Counted from the first letter of the stretch, positions 1 to 11,571 are shown. The stretch: DNA of 64,000 bases from Arsukibacterium sp. (GCF_018402695.1 NZ_JAGYIM010000016.1:310001-374000); one strand, 5' to 3'. Translations and numbers: made by a program. The notes: generated by a model from the sequence alone, not told the origin.

Positions 1-86
1 CTGCCTTTTTTTATTAGCAAGCCCCCAGCAAATAGCACCAGTCACGGCATAACTTCAATAACCGACTAACCGCCTGGTAAACTAAT

Positions 87-692
87 TTAGTTATCAGCAG
101 CCAGCACCTGCTGCACTCTGGTTTGTAGTTTCGGTAACAGTATTTCAACAAACCACGGATTGCGTTTAAGCCAGAGGTTATTGCGCGGGCTCGGATGAGG
201 CAACGGTATTTTATGGGGCCAGTAATCCTGCCAGCTGGCAACTGTTTCAGTCAGTGTCGGTTTAAGATCAGCCAGGTGGTAAGCCTGCGCATACTGACCA
301 ATAACCACGGTAAGTTGTAACCGGGTTAACTGCTGCAATAAATTCTGCTGCCAGGTAGGGGCGCATTCGGGCCGTGGAGGTAAATCGCCGTTATTGCCTG
401 TGCCCGGAAAGCAAAAGCCCATCGGCAAAATAGCCACCAAACGAGGATCATAAAATTGTTCAGCAGTCAGGCCCAGCCAGGTACGTAAGCGCTCACCACT
501 GGCATCGGCAAAAGGCCTGTTTGCCTGATGCGCTTTGCGCCCCGGCGCCTGACCCGCTATCAGAATATGCGCATCGGGATGCCACTGTAATATGGGCCGG
601 GGCCCCAGCGGCAAATCGGCTGCACATAAGCGGCATTGGCGAACGCTGGCAAGTAACGTGGCATTGGCTGCAGACAGTGGGTTATCAGCCAT
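87..692 (-). CDS. Uracil-DNA glycosylase family protein (family 4-like, Fe-S type)
   Basis: A 201-residue protein that should remove uracil from DNA in the cytoplasm and start base-excision repair. It shows the superfamily motif GQAPG (about residues 47-51) and a C-terminal HPSPRN motif. C20 and C23 (CxxC) plus C94 and C110, sixteen residues apart, match the spacing of the four iron-sulfur cysteines of family 4 glycosylases. Its start overlaps the end of the upstream DUF2784 gene by 8 bases, so the two are co-transcribed. Assignment to the superfamily is firm; the exact family and substrate range are inferred. Confidence 0.85.
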   Translation of the reverse strand: MADNPLSAANATLLASVRQCRLCAADLPLGPRPILQWHPDAHILIAGQAPGRKAHQANRPFADASGERLRTWLGLTAEQFYDPRLVAILPMGFCFPGTGNNGDLPPRPECAPTWQQNLLQQLTRLQLTVVIGQYAQAYHLADLKPTLTETVASWQDYWPHKIPLPHPSPRNNLWLKRNPWFVEILLPKLQTRVQQVLAADN

Positions 693-1089
693 GTTTGTTC
701 GTCCTTACCGGTACCAGATACCAGCTTATCAGCACCAGGGCGCCAAAGCCGGTATAAAGTGCAATAAATACCCAGTCTGGTGCAGTGTAGTACAGTAAAT
801 ATTGTAGCCAGTGCTGAACAAAGGAACCGGCATAAGTTGCAGCGCCGGCTTTTTCCCGTAAAGCCATTTCCCAGAGCGTAAGCGGACAGATAACGCCCAG
901 CCAGGATTGCAGCACAACAATACCAATCGCAATTAAATGGCAAATCCGGAATATTTTGGCTCTGACCCAGTGCCACTGCAAAAAATAGCCGAGGTAAATG
1001 GCCAACAGACCCACTACCACGAACAGCACAAATAAGAAATGAAGCAGCAGAATGGTGTCAGCCAACATCAGCAGTAACCTGTCAGACAT
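685..1089 (-). CDS. DUF2784 family small membrane protein
   Basis: A 134-residue protein with about four hydrophobic segments and a conserved-looking block around LQSWLGVICPLTLWE, which I associate with the DUF2784 family of unknown function. I placed the start at the internal ATG (MSDRLLLML) because it lies just after the stop of the upstream gene, whereas longer starts would lie inside that gene. It is the third member of a four-gene minus-strand cluster (lipoprotein, GGCT-like, DUF2784, glycosylase). It probably sits in the inner membrane; no function can be read from the sequence. Confidence 0.75.
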   Translation of the reverse strand: MSDRLLLMLADTILLLHFLFVLFVVVGLLAIYLGYFLQWHWVRAKIFRICHLIAIGIVVLQSWLGVICPLTLWEMALREKAGAATYAGSFVQHWLQYLLYYTAPDWVFIALYTGFGALVLISWYLVPVRTNKHG

Positions 1090-1094
1090 GCGTT

Positions 1095-1442
1095 TTACCT
1101 GCTGTCTGGTGTTGCCGCTGCATAAATCCAGCACTCAGTACCGGATTTTAAACAGGCGTTAAGTCGGGTATAGGCATCGACTTCATAATCGTCGGCTTGT
1201 GCCAGTTCAGCGTCAGTCAGTTCAAATACGGTGCCAGCAATTTCATCATTTAGATTACCGGTAAAGCGCAATATAGGATGTATGGCTTTGCCACTTTCGC
1301 GCAGCACCCGCTCATCAGTAATTTCTACTTCACCGACCACATAGCCCTGCAGAATATCTTTGCTACCTGACAATTCACGGCCAAAGTTAGCCAGCTGGAC
1401 ATTGTTTTGCTGCAAGGTGCCGTAGGAAAAGAGTTTAGGCAT
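1095..1442 (-). CDS. Gamma-glutamylcyclotransferase (AIG2-like) family protein
   Basis: A 115-residue cytosolic protein beginning MPKLFSYGTLQ, the typical YGTL signature of the AIG2/GGCT fold. Family members cyclise gamma-glutamyl amines or peptides to 5-oxoproline. A catalytic acidic residue is plausible in the ELTDAELAQADDYE segment, which corresponds to the usual D/E-x-YE region. It begins 3 bases after the stop of the lipoprotein gene and ends 5 bases before the start of the DUF2784 gene, so it is operonic. The fold is confident; the true substrate is not known. Confidence 0.8.
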   Translation of the reverse strand: MPKLFSYGTLQQNNVQLANFGRELSGSKDILQGYVVGEVEITDERVLRESGKAIHPILRFTGNLNDEIAGTVFELTDAELAQADDYEVDAYTRLNACLKSGTECWIYAAATPDSR

Positions 1443-1445
1443 TGA

Positions 1446-1700
1446 TTATTCCGGCTCTTCGGACTTAAACAACCTGAGAAAACCTTGCAGGCCAATGTTC
1501 AGAATGCCGGCAATAGAGTCTTCCTTTTTAAGGCGGGTGTCAGTATTACCATGCTGATGACGGTGTTGCTGCCGGTGCTCGGCATTACTAACAGTGCCAT
1601 CGGCAAAATCGTCCGCTGCCTGCTTTACGTTGTTACTGGCGCAACCTGTTGTCATCACGGCAAATAGTGCCACCAACATTAATTTGGTGCTCTGCTGCAT
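1446..1700 (-). CDS. Small putative lipoprotein
   Basis: An 84-residue protein with a hydrophobic signal segment ending in a lipobox (TTGC, lipidated Cys at residue 20). The mature part is short and polar, with a His/Gln-rich stretch (HRQQHRHQHGN) that could bind metal or simply be a linker, and a C-terminal half with a short amphipathic segment (IAGILNIGLQGFLRLF). I recognise no family. It heads the four-gene cluster running down to the uracil-DNA glycosylase. The gene is supported by its lipobox and tight spacing. Confidence 0.6.
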   Translation of the reverse strand: MQQSTKLMLVALFAVMTTGCASNNVKQAADDFADGTVSNAEHRQQHRHQHGNTDTRLKKEDSIAGILNIGLQGFLRLFKSEEPE

Positions 1701-1779
1701 GCTGCTTCCTTGTTATTGTAAAAGCTGAGTCTTATCTGGTTTATGATATATAACTGTTAAAGATTTGGCCAGGACATTA

Positions 1780-1816
1780 AAAAAGCGCACCAACTGACAA
1801 TTGAAGTGCGCTTTTA
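1780..1816 (-). terminator. Intrinsic terminator of the leu operon
   Basis: AAAAGCGCAC and GTGCGCTTTT form a ten-base-pair stem around a 15-base loop and end in a T run in the minus direction, 18 bases after the leuD stop codon. The matching A run on the other arm could allow it to work in both directions. Confidence 0.75.
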
Positions 1817-1834
1817 ATATACCATATTGTTGTG

Positions 1835-2437
1835 CTAACCCAGCCAGGGCTGGCTGGCTTTGCGGCTTTGCTCAAAGTCAGTAATTTGTGAGTTAAGCTG
1901 CTCGCTGCTGCCAATAAAATCCAGCCCCGATAGCAGGCGCTGTTTTATATCAGCATCGATATTAAAGCCCAGTGCGGCATTATTACCAAACAATATTTCC
2001 TGACTGGCTAAATCAATTTGCCAATGTTGCGGGCCTTGCTGGCAGCGGTTAAACAGCAAGTCGATGTTGGTTTTACTTAGCTGAATTAACAACATAGCGT
2101 TATTGACGCTGTTATTAAAGAAAATATCGGCAAAGCTTTCGGCGATGATGACATTAAAACCATATTGCTGAATGGCCCAGGGCGCGTGTTCGCGGCTGGA
2201 GCCACAGCCAAAGTTGGCCCGGGTCAGTAAAATACTGGCACCGTTATACTCAGGTTTATTGATGACAAAATCCGGGTCCGGGCTGCCATCAGCTAAATAA
2301 CGCCAGTCAAAAAACATTGCGTCAGCAAAGCCATCGCGGCTGACGCTGGTTAAAAACTGCTTTGGAATAATTTGGTCAGTATCAACATTATTTTTATCCA
2401 GCGGGCAAACTAAGCCCTTAGCAAAAATTTTACTCAT
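1835..2437 (-). CDS. leuD: 3-isopropylmalate dehydratase small subunit
   Basis: A 200-residue swivel-domain subunit that pairs with LeuC to isomerise 2-isopropylmalate to 3-isopropylmalate in leucine synthesis. It shows the typical [13 protein letters not shown] and [13 protein letters not shown] segments. The longer open frame upstream of MSKIFAKG is rejected, because this ATG has a GGAGACC ribosome site and overlaps the last codons of leuC by 8 bases (2430-2437), a classic translational coupling. Length matches the family (about 200). It is the last gene of leuABCD and is followed by a terminator. Confidence 0.97.
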   Translation of the reverse strand: MSKIFAKGLVCPLDKNNVDTDQIIPKQFLTSVSRDGFADAMFFDWRYLADGSPDPDFVINKPEYNGASILLTRANFGCGSSREHAPWAIQQYGFNVIIAESFADIFFNNSVNNAMLLIQLSKTNIDLLFNRCQQGPQHWQIDLASQEILFGNNAALGFNIDADIKQRLLSGLDFIGSSEQLNSQITDFEQSRKASQPWLG

Positions 2438-3898
2438 AGCGGGTCTCCTTTTGGATGGCTGCTTGTTCACTGCTGACAGTCGCGATATTAACGAACTTTC
2501 CGGCAATTGCCGCGGCGGCAGCCATAGCCGGGCTAACCAAATGAGTACGGGCGCCGCGGCCCTGGCGGCCTTCAAAGTTACGGTTTGAGGTAGACGCGCA
2601 GCGCTCGCCGGCTGCTACTCTGTCATCATTCATGCCCAGACACATACTGCAGCCTGGCTCGCGCCATTCAAAGCCTGCGCTTTTGAAAATGTCGGCTAAA
2701 CCTTCAGCTTCGGCCTGACGTTTAACGATACCTGAGCCCGGCACAACTAAGGCCCGCACACCGGCGGCGACCTGCTTACCTTGCACCACACTGGCAGCGG
2801 CCCGTAGGTCTTCAATCCGGCTATTGGTGCAGCTGCCAATAAACACCACATCGACCTGACAATCGGTCAGTTTCTGGCCCGGCGCCAATCCCATATAGGC
2901 CAGGGCGCGCTCGGCAGCGTCACGCTTAGTGGCATCGGTAAAGCTGGCAGGTGAGGGCACACTCTGGTCAATCGCAATAACCTGCTCGGGGTTAGTGCCC
3001 CAGGTAATTTGCGGGGTAATGCTGCCGGCATCAATTTCAACCTGCTTATCAAATACGGCATCAGCGTCGGAATACAGGCTTTGCCAGTATTGTACTGCCG
3101 CGTCCCAGTGCTCTGCCTGCGGCGCATGAGCCTTACCTTTCAAATAGGCAAAAGTGGTTTCATCAGGGGCTATCAGCCCGGCTTTGGCGCCCATTTCAAT
3201 GCTCATATTGCACAGGGTCATCCGGCCTTCCATACTCATTGCCGCAATGGCGCTGCCACCAAACTCCGCGACATAGCCGTTGCCGCCAGCGGTGCCCAGT
3301 TCGGCAATTACCGCCATAATCACATCTTTTGGCGTAACATGGGCGCTTAATTCGCCATTTATCTCCACTTTTAAGGTTTTTGCCTGTTGCTGCGGCAGGG
3401 TTTGAGTCGCCAGCACATGCTCGACTTCTGAGGTGCCAATGCCAAAGGCCAGGGCGCCAAAAGCACCATGGGTAGACGTATGCGAGTCACCACAGACAAT
3501 AATCATCCCGGGTTGGGTTAAGCCTTGCTCCGGGCCGATGACATGGACGATGCCCTGATCGGGGTGGGTTAAATCCAGTAAGGGAATGTTATTTTCGCTA
3601 CAGTTAGCCGCTAACGCTTCCAGCTGCTTGCGCGAAGTCTCACCGGCGGCGTCGATACTGCGGCGCTGGGTCGACACGTTATGGTCCATAGTGGCGAAAG
3701 TTAAATCGGGCCGGCGTACTTTGCGGTTGGCCAGCTTTAAACCGGAAAACGCCTGCGGCGAGGTGACCTCATGAATTAAGTGGCGGTCGACAAACAATAA
3801 ATCGGTACTGGGGTTCAACTTGCCTACCACATGACTGGCATAAATCTTTTGATATAAGGTTTTTGCAGAAGAACTGGTTGTTGAAAAAGCGTGGCCCA

Positions 3899-3899
<1 letters not shown>
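2430..3899 (-). CDS. leuC: 3-isopropylmalate dehydratase large subunit
   Basis: A 489-residue aconitase-family subunit. It carries the three 4Fe-4S cluster cysteines, one in [10 protein letters not shown] and two in CSMCLGMN. The N-terminus has about eleven extra residues (Ser/Thr-rich) before the AKTLYQKI block where Escherichia coli LeuC starts, and there is no internal ATG between, so the longer start is kept. Its ATG shares a base with the leuB stop (TAATG), indicating coupled translation. It works with LeuD in the second step of leucine biosynthesis. Confidence 0.97.
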
Positions 3900-6590
<2,691 letters not shown>

Positions 6591-6650
6591 CTTGTGTTTC
6601 CTGTTCCGTTAATCGGTGTCGGTGGCAACGTGTGGCGGGGGCTGAAATAC

Positions 6651-6682
6651 AAAAAACCCCGGCCAGTGGCACGGGGTTTTTT
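6651..6682 (-). terminator. Leucine operon attenuator (intrinsic terminator)
   Basis: Between the leader peptide and leuA, the minus strand forms a GC-rich hairpin, CCCCG-T-GCC-ACT-GGC-CGGGG, flanked by six A and followed by six T. The 5' arm CCCCGTGC (6676 to 6669) can instead pair with GCGCGGGG inside the leader ORF (6726 to 6719), eight pairs with one wobble, which would serve as the antiterminator. Confidence 0.85.
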
Positions 6683-6702
6683 GTTATCGGTTCGTTACGT
6701 TT

Positions 6703-6780
6703 CTACCAATAAACCACACCCCGCGCGCCGCTGAGGAGCACGAGGAGGCTGTTTGTAGAAACACAACGTTGTAAATTCAT
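6703..6780 (-). CDS. leuL: Leucine operon leader peptide
   Basis: A 25-residue ORF directly upstream of the attenuator. Its middle reads S-L-L-V-L-L-S, encoded CTC CTC GTG CTC CTC, four leucine codons of the same kind around a valine, plus further Leu and Val codons. A weak AAGAG ribosome site lies upstream. In leucine operons of enterobacteria such a peptide senses charged tRNA-Leu: stalling at Leu codons allows the antiterminator to form. Position, codon content and the adjacent mutually exclusive hairpins fit that model. The peptide is too short for ordinary gene finders. Confidence 0.8.
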   Translation of the reverse strand: MNLQRCVSTNSLLVLLSGARGVVYW

Positions 6781-6799
6781 TAATTACTCTTATTCTTAA

Positions 6800-6828
6800 T
6801 TTATACTGCTAAACGCTATTAGTAATAA
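6800..6828 (-). promoter_or_regulatory. Candidate leu operon promoter
   Basis: On the minus strand TTATTA (6828-6823), 17 bases, then TATAAA (6805-6800). The -10 is good and the -35 is poor (three of six). It would start transcription shortly before the leader peptide. Other AT-rich hexamers in this region could serve, so confidence is low. Confidence 0.35.
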
Positions 6829-6965
6829 CATGGTTATTTTTTAACTGCAACAGTATAGACGTCCAAAAGAGTGAAAAAGTTGCTGCATGGCAGGCGAAGC
6901 GCTAGGCTTAAGTAGATAACAGTGTTCTAACTCATTAAAATAAAAGCAAACCAAGGAAGCTGACT

Positions 6966-8276
6966 ATGCGATATTCTCTGTTTAATCCGTTGTTACTGAC
7001 CGCCAGCCTGGCATTGACCACGGCTTGTGGCAAAGCGCCCGAACCGCCGGTAGCGGCCACGGTTGAGCCGGACAACATTGCCCGCGAGTATATGCAACTG
7101 GTGCTGGCACTGGGCGAGCATGATAGCAGCTATGTTGATGCCTATTATGGCCCGCAACAATTACGCGATGAGGCGGTCGCCCGCGGTCTTAGTGCCGCTG
7201 AAATTGCGGCTGAAGCAAAAACCTTGCTTGAAAAAATTGATACCCAGCCTACGTCGGAAGACGATATGTTCAAACTGCGGCTGCATTACCTGGATAAACA
7301 GCTGCAGGCGCTGGCCTTTCATGCTGACAGCCTGAGCAATGGCAAAAAAGCTAACTTTGAAGCTCAGGCGCAGGCCTTGTATGACACCACACCGCCCAAT
7401 TACAGCCTGACTGATTTTGATGAGGTGCTGGCCGGTATTGATGAGCTGGTGCCAGGTGATGGCAGTTTGTCAGAGCGGGTAGAAGCCTACCGCAAGAACT
7501 TTGTGATCCCGGCCGATAAGCTGGACGAGGTGTTTCAGCGGGCAATCAGTGAGTGTAAAGCCCGCACCGCTGCTTATATCAGCTTGCCGGACAATGAGGA
7601 TTTCAGCCTGGAATACGTGCAGGATAAACCCTGGAGTGGCTACAACTGGTACAAAGGGAGCGCCTACAGCTTAATTCAGATTAACAGCGAGCGACCAATT
7701 GATATTTCCCGCGCCGTCGATTTAGGTTGTCATGAAGGTTACCCGGGTCACCACACGTACAATGCATTACTGGAACAAAAGCTGGTGAATGAATTCGGTT
7801 GGCAGGAATTCAGTGTGTATCCGTTATACAGCCCGCAATCACTGATTGCTGAAGGCACGGCCAATTATGGTATCGACCTGGCCTTTCCCGGCGAGCAAAA
7901 GCTGGAGTTCGAACGTGAGGTCCTGTATCCGCTGGCTGGTTTAGACCCGGCTACCGCCGATGATTATGCAGCGTTCTTAAAGTTAATGGCACGCTTAAGT
8001 TATGTCGGTAATGAAATAGCCCGCCAGTACTTAAATGGTGACATTGATGGCGAGCAAGCTGTTACGCTGCTGCAGCAATACAGCCTGAACAGCGAAGCGG
8101 AAGCGCGGCAGCGGCTGCGGTTTTTTGACAGCTACGGTGCCTATGTTATTAACTACAACTGGGGCAAAGAGCTGGTAAAACAGTACATTGAGCAAACTGA
8201 TGATCAGGACGAGCGCTGGGCGCGGTTTATCAAGCTGCTGTCCTCACCACGTATTCCGTCATCAATGGACTGGTAA
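6966..8276 (+). CDS. DUF885-like zinc peptidase lipoprotein
   Basis: A 436-residue protein with a lipobox signal (LTTAC, Cys21), so probably lipid-anchored in the periplasm or outer membrane. It carries an HEGYPGHH motif (H256, E257, H262, H263), which resembles the HExxPGHH zinc site of DUF885-type peptidases, and a downstream E296 in LIAEGTANYG that could be the third ligand. Family members are poorly characterised metallopeptidases. It is a single gene divergent from the leu operon, preceded by an AAGGAAG ribosome site. The metallopeptidase fold is likely; the substrate is unknown. Confidence 0.7.
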   Translation: MRYSLFNPLLLTASLALTTACGKAPEPPVAATVEPDNIAREYMQLVLALGEHDSSYVDAYYGPQQLRDEAVARGLSAAEIAAEAKTLLEKIDTQPTSEDDMFKLRLHYLDKQLQALAFHADSLSNGKKANFEAQAQALYDTTPPNYSLTDFDEVLAGIDELVPGDGSLSERVEAYRKNFVIPADKLDEVFQRAISECKARTAAYISLPDNEDFSLEYVQDKPWSGYNWYKGSAYSLIQINSERPIDISRAVDLGCHEGYPGHHTYNALLEQKLVNEFGWQEFSVYPLYSPQSLIAEGTANYGIDLAFPGEQKLEFEREVLYPLAGLDPATADDYAAFLKLMARLSYVGNEIARQYLNGDIDGEQAVTLLQQYSLNSEAEARQRLRFFDSYGAYVINYNWGKELVKQYIEQTDDQDERWARFIKLLSSPRIPSSMDW

Positions 8277-8285
8277 ATAAAGTAC

Positions 8286-8314
8286 TTGCATAAGCAGCCG
8301 GCGTTCATTATTAT
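8286..8314 (+). promoter_or_regulatory. Promoter of tRNA-Leu
   Basis: TTGCAT, a 17-base spacer, then TATTAT, followed at once by a GC-rich discriminator (GCGCGCCG). This is the usual layout of stable-RNA promoters under stringent control. The predicted start is about 35 bases before the tRNA. Confidence 0.6.
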
Positions 8315-8355
8315 GCGCGCCGTTCTGCCAGCACTTTTCAGTGCAACGCAACTCT

Positions 8356-8442
8356 GCCCGGGTGGTGAAATCGGTAGACACAAGGGATTTAAAATCCCTC
8401 GCTCGAAAGGGCGTGCCGGTTCAAGTCCGGCCCCGGGCACCA
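8356..8442 (+). tRNA. tRNA-Leu (anticodon UAA)
   Basis: The 87-base sequence folds as a class II tRNA: acceptor stem GCCCGGG/CCCGGGC with discriminator A and encoded CCA, anticodon stem AGGGA/TCCCT around loop TTTAAAA (anticodon TAA), a long variable arm, and a T arm with GGTTCAAGTCC. It reads UUA and UUG codons. UUA is common in the genes of this window. Confidence 0.97.
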
Positions 8443-8562
8443 TTTAGTTTATTCCTCCACTTTTCCCTTGGTTACTTCATCATCGCTACCGAAGACAGGT
8501 AACTTTTACTTACCGCAGAAAATAGTTACCTTAGCTACAATGCCCCTACTGCTACTTATTTG

Positions 8563-9567
8563 CTAGTAGTACTTCAGACCATCTGCTTTACCCCGGAACG
8601 CATAGTAGGCCAGGGCGGTGTAACCAATGATCACCGGGATAACCACTACAGCGCCAAAGAAGATGATTAGCAGCGACTCTCTGGAGCTGGCGGCGTCATA
8701 CAGGGTAAGCTGGTTTGGTACTACAAACGGATAGAAACTTAATGCCAGGCCCAGAAAACTGCAGATAAAGATAATATTGCAAATAACAAAAGGCAGCCAG
8801 GCACCGGCGTCGCCCGGCAGCGGCAAGCGTTTCAGCACTAAGTAGCCGATAACAAACATAGCAAAGCACAGCAGGGGGATTGCGGCAAAGACAAAAGCCA
8901 GCGGGGGCTCGGTCCATACCTGTAGCGCATTGGCATTGACCAGCGGGTTAATGGCGCTGACCGCCAGAATACCGGCCAGGGTAAGCACGCCGGCTATTTT
9001 ACAATGCTTAATAGCATGTAATTGCAAATCGCCACTGGTTTTGCCAATGAGCCAGGCATTGCCAATCATGGCAAAGGCGGCGGTAACACACAGGCCGCTA
9101 AAGCAGGCAAAAATAACACTGCCGGTGGTGTATTCAAGGCCCATCACATAAATACCCAGCATAAAACCCTGACTGAAGGTGGCCAGCACTGAGCCGGCTT
9201 TAAAAGTGTAATCCCAACGGGTTTTGCGGTTATTTTTAACTTTGGCCCGGAAATCAAAAGCCACGCCGCGCAGAATTAACCCCAGTAATAACAAGGCAGC
9301 CGGCAGGTATAAAGCATGTAAAATGGCGCTATGTGCTGCCGGAAAGGCGACCAGCAGCAGGCCAACGGCCAGTACCAGCCAGGTTTCATTGGCATCCCAG
9401 AACGGGCCAATTGAAGCAATGGCGGTGTCGCGCCAGGGTTCGTTGGCCATTGGCAGGGTAATGCCCACGCCCAAATCGTAGCCATCTAAAATGGCATATA
9501 GCAGGATAGACAGGGCGGTCAGGCCACTGAAAATCAATGCCAGGTTGTCTGCGGTTAGCCAACTCAT
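8563..9567 (-). CDS. cydB: Cytochrome bd-type quinol oxidase subunit II
   Basis: A 334-residue integral membrane protein with about eight to nine hydrophobic helices and the conserved N-terminal block LYAILDGYDLGVGI and FWDANETWLVLAVG of CydB. With CydA it forms the terminal oxidase that reduces oxygen to water with quinol electrons. Its ATG overlaps the cydA stop by 4 bases. No small cydX-like ORF is visible between its stop and the tRNA. Similarity to CioB-type subunits is my impression from the short-Q-loop partner. Confidence 0.93.
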   Translation of the reverse strand: MSWLTADNLALIFSGLTALSILLYAILDGYDLGVGITLPMANEPWRDTAIASIGPFWDANETWLVLAVGLLLVAFPAAHSAILHALYLPAALLLLGLILRGVAFDFRAKVKNNRKTRWDYTFKAGSVLATFSQGFMLGIYVMGLEYTTGSVIFACFSGLCVTAAFAMIGNAWLIGKTSGDLQLHAIKHCKIAGVLTLAGILAVSAINPLVNANALQVWTEPPLAFVFAAIPLLCFAMFVIGYLVLKRLPLPGDAGAWLPFVICNIIFICSFLGLALSFYPFVVPNQLTLYDAASSRESLLIIFFGAVVVIPVIIGYTALAYYAFRGKADGLKYY

Positions 9568-10964
9568 AATGCGGCTCCTGTGCGGGGTTTAGGTGCACTC
9601 TCTGGCAGCGGTTCGCTGCGGCTTTCTGCCAGGCCAGGGCGGGTTAAATCGTATTCTTCCACTTCAACCGCGCGGTTGGCCAGCCAGAACAGGGTTTTAA
9701 TATAAGCCAGCAGTAGCACCAGATATAACACCAGATACATGGCCAGTGTCATGGCGACATGCTCACCCGGCACGGTGGTTACGGCATCGCGGGTTTTCAG
9801 TACGCCATACACTAAGTAAGGCTGGCGGCCAATCTCGGTGACGTACCAGCCGGCCAGCGTAGCGATCCAGCCGGAGAAGGTCATGCCAATCAGAATTTTC
9901 AGCTGCAGCGGCGACAGTGCTTTTTTGCGCAGCAAGTGATAACTGCTCCACCAGGCCATCAGTAGCATTAGCATGCCGATACCAACCATTATCCGAAAGC
10001 TGAAGAACACCGGCGCCACTGGTGGATGCTCGCCGGCAAACTCGTTTAAGCCTTGCAGTTCGCCATCAGCGTCATGGGTTAAGATCAGGCTGGCCAGCTT
10101 AGGGACTTCAATGGCAAAACGGTTTTGTTGGGTTTCCTGGTCTGGTATGGCAAATAACACCAGTGGCGCACCGCGCTCGGTGTGCCAGATCCCTTCCATT
10201 GCCGCTATTTTCTGCGGCTGATGCTCCAGGGTGTTTAAGCCGTGAAAATCACCGACCAGCACCTGAGTTGGCGCCAGAATAGCCGCGCTTAGCAGGGCTG
10301 TTTTCAGGGTCAGTTTCGGGGCTTTCTTGTTATCACCTTTTAAGATGCGATAAGCCGAAATGCCGGCCACCAGAAAACAGACGGTCAGGCCCGATGCCAG
10401 CAGCATATGGGTGAAGCGATACGGAAATGACGGGTTAAAAATGATGGCCAGCCAGTCGGTAGCATGGGCAACGCCATCTATCATTTCGAAACCGGCCGGC
10501 GTTTGCATCCAGGAGTTTAATACTAAAATCCAGAATGCAGAGAAGGTGGTACCCAGCGCCACCAGAAAAGTAGCCAGCGTATGGGCCCAGCGCGGCACTT
10601 TGTGAAAGCCGAACAACATAATGCCGAGCATGGTGGCTTCTAAAAAGAACGCGGTGAGAATTTCATAAGCTAACAACGGCCCGGCAATATTGCCGATGCT
10701 TTCCATAAAACCCGGCCAATTGGTACCAAACTGAAATGACATGGTAATGCCGCTGACCACCCCCAGGGCAAAGGTCAGGGCAAATACTTTTACCCAGAAA
10801 CGATAAGCGCGCATCCATACCGGGTGCTGCGACAGATCAAAGCGTACTTTGAAATAGAATAACAACCAGCCGAGGGCAATAGTAATAGTCGGAAACAGAA
10901 TATGAAAACTGATGTTTGCCGCAAACTGAATGCGGGACAAAATTAAGGTATCTAACATAACCAC
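9564..10964 (-). CDS. cydA: Cytochrome bd-type quinol oxidase subunit I (short Q-loop)
   Basis: A 466-residue membrane subunit that binds the hemes and oxidises quinol. Visible landmarks are the N-terminal His in ISFHILFPT, a His in YRFTHMLLAS, the quinol-loop motif QPQKIAAMEG, a Met in FRIMVGIG, and the GRQP motif, here GRQPY where W is usual. It is shorter than E. coli CydA (522) because the Q-loop lacks the C-terminal insert, as in cyanide-insensitive CioA-type oxidases. It follows the gbsR-like regulator by 17 bases and overlaps cydB, so the three genes are one operon. Confidence 0.93.
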   Translation of the reverse strand: MVMLDTLILSRIQFAANISFHILFPTITIALGWLLFYFKVRFDLSQHPVWMRAYRFWVKVFALTFALGVVSGITMSFQFGTNWPGFMESIGNIAGPLLAYEILTAFFLEATMLGIMLFGFHKVPRWAHTLATFLVALGTTFSAFWILVLNSWMQTPAGFEMIDGVAHATDWLAIIFNPSFPYRFTHMLLASGLTVCFLVAGISAYRILKGDNKKAPKLTLKTALLSAAILAPTQVLVGDFHGLNTLEHQPQKIAAMEGIWHTERGAPLVLFAIPDQETQQNRFAIEVPKLASLILTHDADGELQGLNEFAGEHPPVAPVFFSFRIMVGIGMLMLLMAWWSSYHLLRKKALSPLQLKILIGMTFSGWIATLAGWYVTEIGRQPYLVYGVLKTRDAVTTVPGEHVAMTLAMYLVLYLVLLLAYIKTLFWLANRAVEVEEYDLTRPGLAESRSEPLPESAPKPRTGAAL

Positions 10965-10981
10965 CTCTGTATCAACACGCC

Positions 10982-11533
10982 CTAGGCGTCTTTTTTCGGC
11001 CGGAATTTATCGGTAAATTCCAGCACCTTACCCACGCCGGAGCCCAGCTTCATCAGGGTATTGAGCTTTTCCGGTGACAGCGACTGCAGGCTCTGAGTCC
11101 ATTCGGTAATGTTTTCCAGCAGGTCATGAATTTCAGTAATCCGTTTTTGGGCATAGGCTTCATCATTGTTAGCGGCTTCGTCCATCATAATGTCACGCAG
11201 CAATGACAGGGTCGGGTCCATTTCACGCTTGCGCCGCTCTTCAAATACTTTGTTGGCCATATCCCAGATACTGCCACGGCAAAAATAATACTCTTTACGA
11301 TCGCCCGCTTTATGTTGCACCTGCACCAACTGCCAGCTACCCAGTTCTTTTAAGCCCATGCTGACATTACCCCGGGAAATACCCAGTAATTCGGCAATGT
11401 CGTTGGCACAAATTGGCTGCTCACTGACCACCAGCAAGGCGTAAATCTGGCCAACAGTGCGGTTAAAACCCCAGCGGCTGCCCATCTCCCCGAAGTGACA
11501 AACAAAAGACTCGATCATGGGTGTCATTTGCAT
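10982..11533 (-). CDS. GbsR/MarR-family transcriptional regulator
   Basis: A 183-residue winged-helix regulator. The helix-turn-helix covers roughly residues 40-65 (ICANDIAELLGISRGNVSMGLKEL), as in GbsR-like proteins, followed by a helical C-terminal dimerisation region. It is the first gene of an operon with cydA and cydB and so probably controls the oxidase. A perfect palindrome lies between its promoter and start codon, suggesting autoregulation. I chose the first ATG because AAGGG lies 7 bases upstream. The effector is unknown. Confidence 0.85.
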   Translation of the reverse strand: MQMTPMIESFVCHFGEMGSRWGFNRTVGQIYALLVVSEQPICANDIAELLGISRGNVSMGLKELGSWQLVQVQHKAGDRKEYYFCRGSIWDMANKVFEERRKREMDPTLSLLRDIMMDEAANNDEAYAQKRITEIHDLLENITEWTQSLQSLSPEKLNTLMKLGSGVGKVLEFTDKFRPKKDA

Positions 11534-11551
11534 AAATAGCCCTTACTGAAC

Positions 11552-11569
11552 TTTCAGAAATTTCTGAAA
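11552..11569. promoter_or_regulatory. Perfect 18-bp palindrome, likely operator of the GbsR-like regulator
   Basis: TTTCAGAAATTTCTGAAA is a perfect inverted repeat placed just downstream of the -10 hexamer and 19 bases before the regulator start codon. MarR/GbsR proteins bind such palindromes as dimers, and this position would block transcription. Binding is inferred. Confidence 0.6.
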
Positions 11570-11571
11570 CT

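Noticed and set aside
6846-6866. MetJ-like box (AGACGTCC) between leuA and the divergent lipoprotein gene
   Set aside because: Only one good 8-base unit is present; MetJ needs at least two tandem units and neither neighbour is a methionine gene.
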